From Pelagibius sp. CAU 1746 (GTDB taxonomy: Bacteria; Pseudomonadota; Alphaproteobacteria; Kiloniellales; Kiloniellaceae), in the NCBI RefSeq assembly GCF_039839785.1, contig NZ_JBDOQT010000002.1, forward strand, positions 894,971 to 958,970: a DNA stretch of 64,000 bases. The letters run 5' to 3'. Shown here piece by piece: positions 61,554-64,000 of the stretch; within the stretch, counting starts at the first letter, position 1, and every line of letters begins with the position of its first letter. A program made the translations under genes and the position numbers. The notes beneath the pieces were generated by a model. It saw only the letters and a list, made by a program, of their open reading frames with translations. It was not told the origin of the DNA and made no database searches.

Positions 61554-63377
61554 ATGATAAAAGGTAGCTTTATCGAGAACCTCGGCCGCGTATATGCGAT
61601 GTATACCGGCGGGTTCCTGGTCTTCATCATCCTGATGGCCATTCTTGAACAGTTCGGCGTGGGCGCCAACACTATCGGCATCTGTTTCGTCGCCTTCACC
61701 GTGGTCATCTACGCAGTCATCGGCTGGCTCTCCCGCACCATGCAGGTTGAAGCCTACTACGTCGCCGGGCGCGAAGTGCCCGCCGTATACAACGGCATGG
61801 CGACGGCGGCGGACTGGATGTCCGGCGCATCCTTCGTGGCCCTCGCCGGCGGCATCTATTTCGGCGGTTACGGCTATCTGGGTTTCATCGTCGGTTGGAC
61901 CGGCGGCTACGTGCTGGTCAACTCCCTGATGGCGCCCTACCTGCGCAAGTTCGGCTGCTACACCGTGCCGGACTTCATCGGCACCCGCTATGGCGGCAAC
62001 CTGGCGCGGTTCTGCGCCATCGTCGTTCTGGTGGTGGCGTCCTTCACCTACGTGACCGCGCAGATCAACGCCTCCGGCACCATCGCCGCCCGCGCCCTGC
62101 ACATTCCCTTCGAAGCGGGCGTCTGGGTCGGCCTTCTCGGCATCCTGCTGTGTTCCATGCTGGGCGGCATGCGGGCGGTGACCTGGACGCAGGTTGCCCA
62201 GTACATCGTGCTGATCATCGCCTATCTCGCACCGGTCATCTGGATGTCCAACAAGCAAGGCTTCGGCATAATTCCGCACTTCTCCTACGGTGATGCCGTC
62301 CTGCGTATCCAGGAACTGGAGCCTCTGGTCAGCCTCGGCACGGCGGCGACGGAAGGTGCGCCTTTCGGGGGCGTCAGAATTCTGACGACGCCTCACAACG
62401 ACCCGCAGGGGGGCATGGACAGCTGGAAGTTCGTGACCCTGGCCCTCTGCATGATGACCGGCACGGCCTCGCTACCGCACATCCTGATGCGTTACTTCAC
62501 GACGCCATCGGTGCGCGCGGCACGCAAGTCCGTGGCTTTCTCCCTGTTCTTCATCTTCCTGCTGTACTTCACGGCGCCGGCCCTGGCCACGCTGACCAAG
62601 CTGCAGCTCCTCGATCCGACCCTGCCGACCGCCATCATCGGGCAGTCCTTCGAGGCGGTGAAGAGTTTGGCCTGGGTGCAGAACTGGGAAAGCGTGCAGA
62701 TGCTATGGCTGTCCGACAGTAACGGCGACGGCATATTGCAGCTGAACGAGTTCTTCATGCGGCCCGACATCGTCGTGCTGGCAACGCCGGAAATTGCCGG
62801 CCTGCCCTACGTCGTCTCCGGCCTGGTCGCCGCCGGCGGTCTGGCGGCAGCCATGTCGACGGCCGACGGCCTGCTGCTGGCCATCGCCAACGCGCTCAGC
62901 CATGATCTTTACTACAAGATCATCGATCCGAAGGCCGACACGCGTCACCGCCTCATCGTGGCGCGCGTTCTGCTGATCGTCATCGGGGCCTTGGCGGCGA
63001 TCATCGCCAGCCTGCAGCTCACCGGTATCCTGGGCGCGGTGGCCTGGGCCTTCTGCTTCGCGGCATCGGGCCTGTTCTTCCCGCTGGTGCTGGGCGTCTG
63101 GTGGAAGCGGGCCAACACACAAGGAGCGATCGCCGGCATGGTCTTCGGCTTCGTCGCCGGTTCGGCCTATCTGTACTATGTCTTCCCTGGAGGCATGGGC
63201 GGAACGCCGTGGTTCGGCATCGACCACCTGCGCTTCGCGATCATCGGCATGCCGGTGAGCCTCGTGGCCATGGTGGTCGTCAGTCTGATGACCCCCGCGC
63301 CCGATGCGGAAACCCAGGCCATGGTGGACGAGGTTCGCGTGCCTTCCGGCAAGACGATCCTCGGCGCCGCCCACTGA
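61554..63377 (+). CDS. Sodium/solute symporter, VC_2705 subfamily, with EF-hand loop
   Basis: A 607-residue SSS-family transporter with about 13 spans. Typical motifs are YYVAGREVPAVYNGMATAADWMSGASFV and PHILMRYFTTPSVRAARKSVAF. Close relatives (ActP-like) carry acetate or other short acids with Na+. Residues 388-399 (DSNGDGILQLNE) match a canonical EF-hand calcium loop, D-x-N-x-D-G-x-I-x-x-x-E, in a loop between spans. Works with the DUF4212 protein. Followed by a rho-independent terminator. Confidence 0.93.
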   Translation: MIKGSFIENLGRVYAMYTGGFLVFIILMAILEQFGVGANTIGICFVAFTVVIYAVIGWLSRTMQVEAYYVAGREVPAVYNGMATAADWMSGASFVALAGGIYFGGYGYLGFIVGWTGGYVLVNSLMAPYLRKFGCYTVPDFIGTRYGGNLARFCAIVVLVVASFTYVTAQINASGTIAARALHIPFEAGVWVGLLGILLCSMLGGMRAVTWTQVAQYIVLIIAYLAPVIWMSNKQGFGIIPHFSYGDAVLRIQELEPLVSLGTAATEGAPFGGVRILTTPHNDPQGGMDSWKFVTLALCMMTGTASLPHILMRYFTTPSVRAARKSVAFSLFFIFLLYFTAPALATLTKLQLLDPTLPTAIIGQSFEAVKSLAWVQNWESVQMLWLSDSNGDGILQLNEFFMRPDIVVLATPEIAGLPYVVSGLVAAGGLAAAMSTADGLLLAIANALSHDLYYKIIDPKADTRHRLIVARVLLIVIGALAAIIASLQLTGILGAVAWAFCFAASGLFFPLVLGVWWKRANTQGAIAGMVFGFVAGSAYLYYVFPGGMGGTPWFGIDHLRFAIIGMPVSLVAMVVVSLMTPAPDAETQAMVDEVRVPSGKTILGAAH

Positions 63378-63403
63378 CCTGAACACGGCGGAAAGAAGAC
63401 CTT

Positions 63404-63433
63404 GGGTGGCGGAGCCTCTCCGCCACCCTTTTT
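63404..63433 (+). terminator. Rho-independent terminator after the symporter
   Basis: GGGTGGCGGAG (63404-63414) pairs perfectly with CTCCGCCACCC (63418-63428) over a three-base loop, followed by TTTTT (63429-63433). Terminates the DUF4212/symporter transcript. Confidence 0.88.
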
Positions 63434-63471
63434 CTTTCGGTCCAAATTACCCGAAGCGCTAGACTGCCAAG

Positions 63472-63843
63472 ATGACCGATCCGCTCTCCGTCTTTCCGAT
63501 CTGGGTCGTGGCGATCGACTACGCCCTCGGCGTGGTCATGTGGACCCTGATCGGCCGGGTCGCCATGAACCTCTTCCTGCCGATCGATTCCGACTGGTTC
63601 TTCATGAAGGCCTTCGTGAAGACCACCGACCCGGTCCTCAGAGTCTTCAAGCCGGTGACGCCGGGCTTCCTGATCGAGCCACTGGTGCCGCTCTTCGTCG
63701 CCTGGTTCTTCTTCATGGTCCGCTTCTACCTGATGCCTTGGCTGCTGGGCTATTCGGTCATGGGGATGCTGTCCTTCCCCCTGGAAGGCGATATCGCCCA
63801 GGCCTTCTATGACACCATCTACGTGAAGATCTTCGGCAAGTAG
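63472..63843 (+). CDS. YggT-like small membrane protein
   Basis: A 123-residue protein with two or three membrane spans: WVVAIDYALGVVMWTLIGRVAMNLF (about 11-35) and LVPLFVAWFFFMVRFYLMPWLLGY (about 73-96). The arrangement TDPVLRVFKPVTPGF followed by a second span resembles YggT family proteins. Function unknown. Own promoter after the terminator is probable. Confidence 0.7.
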   Translation: MTDPLSVFPIWVVAIDYALGVVMWTLIGRVAMNLFLPIDSDWFFMKAFVKTTDPVLRVFKPVTPGFLIEPLVPLFVAWFFFMVRFYLMPWLLGYSVMGMLSFPLEGDIAQAFYDTIYVKIFGK

Positions 63844-63855
63844 ATCCTGTCGCGC

Positions 63856-64000
63856 TTACAGCGCCGCCAACACCGCCTTGGTGACGTCGGCGCTGCCGGC
63901 CTGGCCGCCCATGTCCGGGGTCCGGGGGCCGTTCTCCGTCACCCTCTCCACCGCTTTCATCAGGCGCTCGGCCGCCGCGTCCTCGCCCAGGTGCTCCAGC
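63856..64000 (-). CDS. Isocitrate/isopropylmalate/tartrate dehydrogenase family, C-terminal end (partial)
   Basis: Only the last 48 residues are in the window. The frame LEHLGEDAAAERLMKAVERVTENG followed by RTPDMGGQAGSADVTKAVLAAL and a TAA stop is the C-terminal end of beta-decarboxylating dehydrogenases; the TPDMGG piece is typical of the isopropylmalate/tartrate dehydrogenase group. Which member cannot be told from the end alone. Confidence 0.75.
   Translation of the reverse strand, partial: LEHLGEDAAAERLMKAVERVTENGPRTPDMGGQAGSADVTKAVLAAL

Overview
The window is a high-GC (about two-thirds G+C by eye), densely coded bacterial chromosome segment. The gene content points to an alphaproteobacterium, most likely a Rhodospirillales-type marine or soil heterotroph: a pcaDCHGB operon with a divergent PcaQ-type LysR gene, TRAP carriers, an ectoine-type eutBC pair, a Zur/Znu cluster, a DUF4212 plus VC_2705-type symporter pair, and REP-like intergenic palindromes. 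The placement is inference from content; there is no rRNA in the window to test it.

Layout. (1) 1-7.3 kb: a catabolic locus with a fused [2Fe-2S]/molybdenum hydroxylase (cut by the window edge), its FAD subunit, an IclR regulator, a CaiB-type CoA-transferase, a citryl-CoA-lyase-like enzyme and an aldehyde dehydrogenase. (2) 7.6-19.2 kb: a block with less GC-extreme codon use, made of envelope and stress genes (cyclopropane-fatty-acid synthase, fatty-acid desaturase, zinc metallopeptidase, NhaA, HflKC, NDUFS6-type zinc finger) mixed with many tiny or unknown proteins, several of them under 60 residues. (3) 19.5-23 kb: zur-znuB-znuC divergent from znuA, with a duplicated palindromic operator between them. 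(4) 23-25.6 kb: an exported nitrilase-family protein and an FAD oxidoreductase. (5) 25.6-31 kb: pcaQ and pcaDCHGB, turning protocatechuate towards 3-oxoadipate. (6) 31-33.7 kb: a PPOX protein, a periplasmic molybdopterin-fold protein, RidA and a LysR regulator. (7) 34.4-36.8 kb: tupBCA tungstate importer. It is separated from a likely molybdate/tungstate-type HTH-PBP regulator (40.6-41.5 kb) by a group of unrelated or phage-like genes (37.1-39.97 kb), including an amber-interrupted tail-fibre-like pseudogene, and by a methyltransferase. (8) 41.9-50.5 kb: TRAP permeases dctQM, an orphan PAS histidine kinase, an AraC-family regulator divergent from pobA, then dctP, an FAD monooxygenase and a MarR regulator. 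(9) 50.6-53.2 kb: a SoxYZ-like pair whose SoxY lacks the carrier cysteine, divergent from a CadC-like winged-helix/TPR protein. (10) 53.4-58.2 kb: eutBC, an old-yellow-enzyme reductase with a TetR regulator, a YciI protein and DNA glycosylase I. (11) 58.2-63.8 kb: an exonuclease-CBS-nucleotidyltransferase fusion and its unknown partner, divergent from a DUF4212/sodium symporter pair, then a YggT-like protein and the end of an isocitrate/isopropylmalate/tartrate dehydrogenase family gene.

How the parts work together: aromatic catabolism is the main theme. PobA makes protocatechuate from 4-hydroxybenzoate and feeds the pca genes, and the split TRAP system and second monooxygenase probably serve another aromatic or organic acid. 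Metal supply (Zn by Znu, W by Tup) is a second theme and may support the molybdo/tungsto-enzymes seen here. The least explained parts are the 7.6-19.2 kb island of small stress-associated proteins, and the nuclease-CBS-nucleotidyltransferase module next to a symporter that carries an EF-hand loop.
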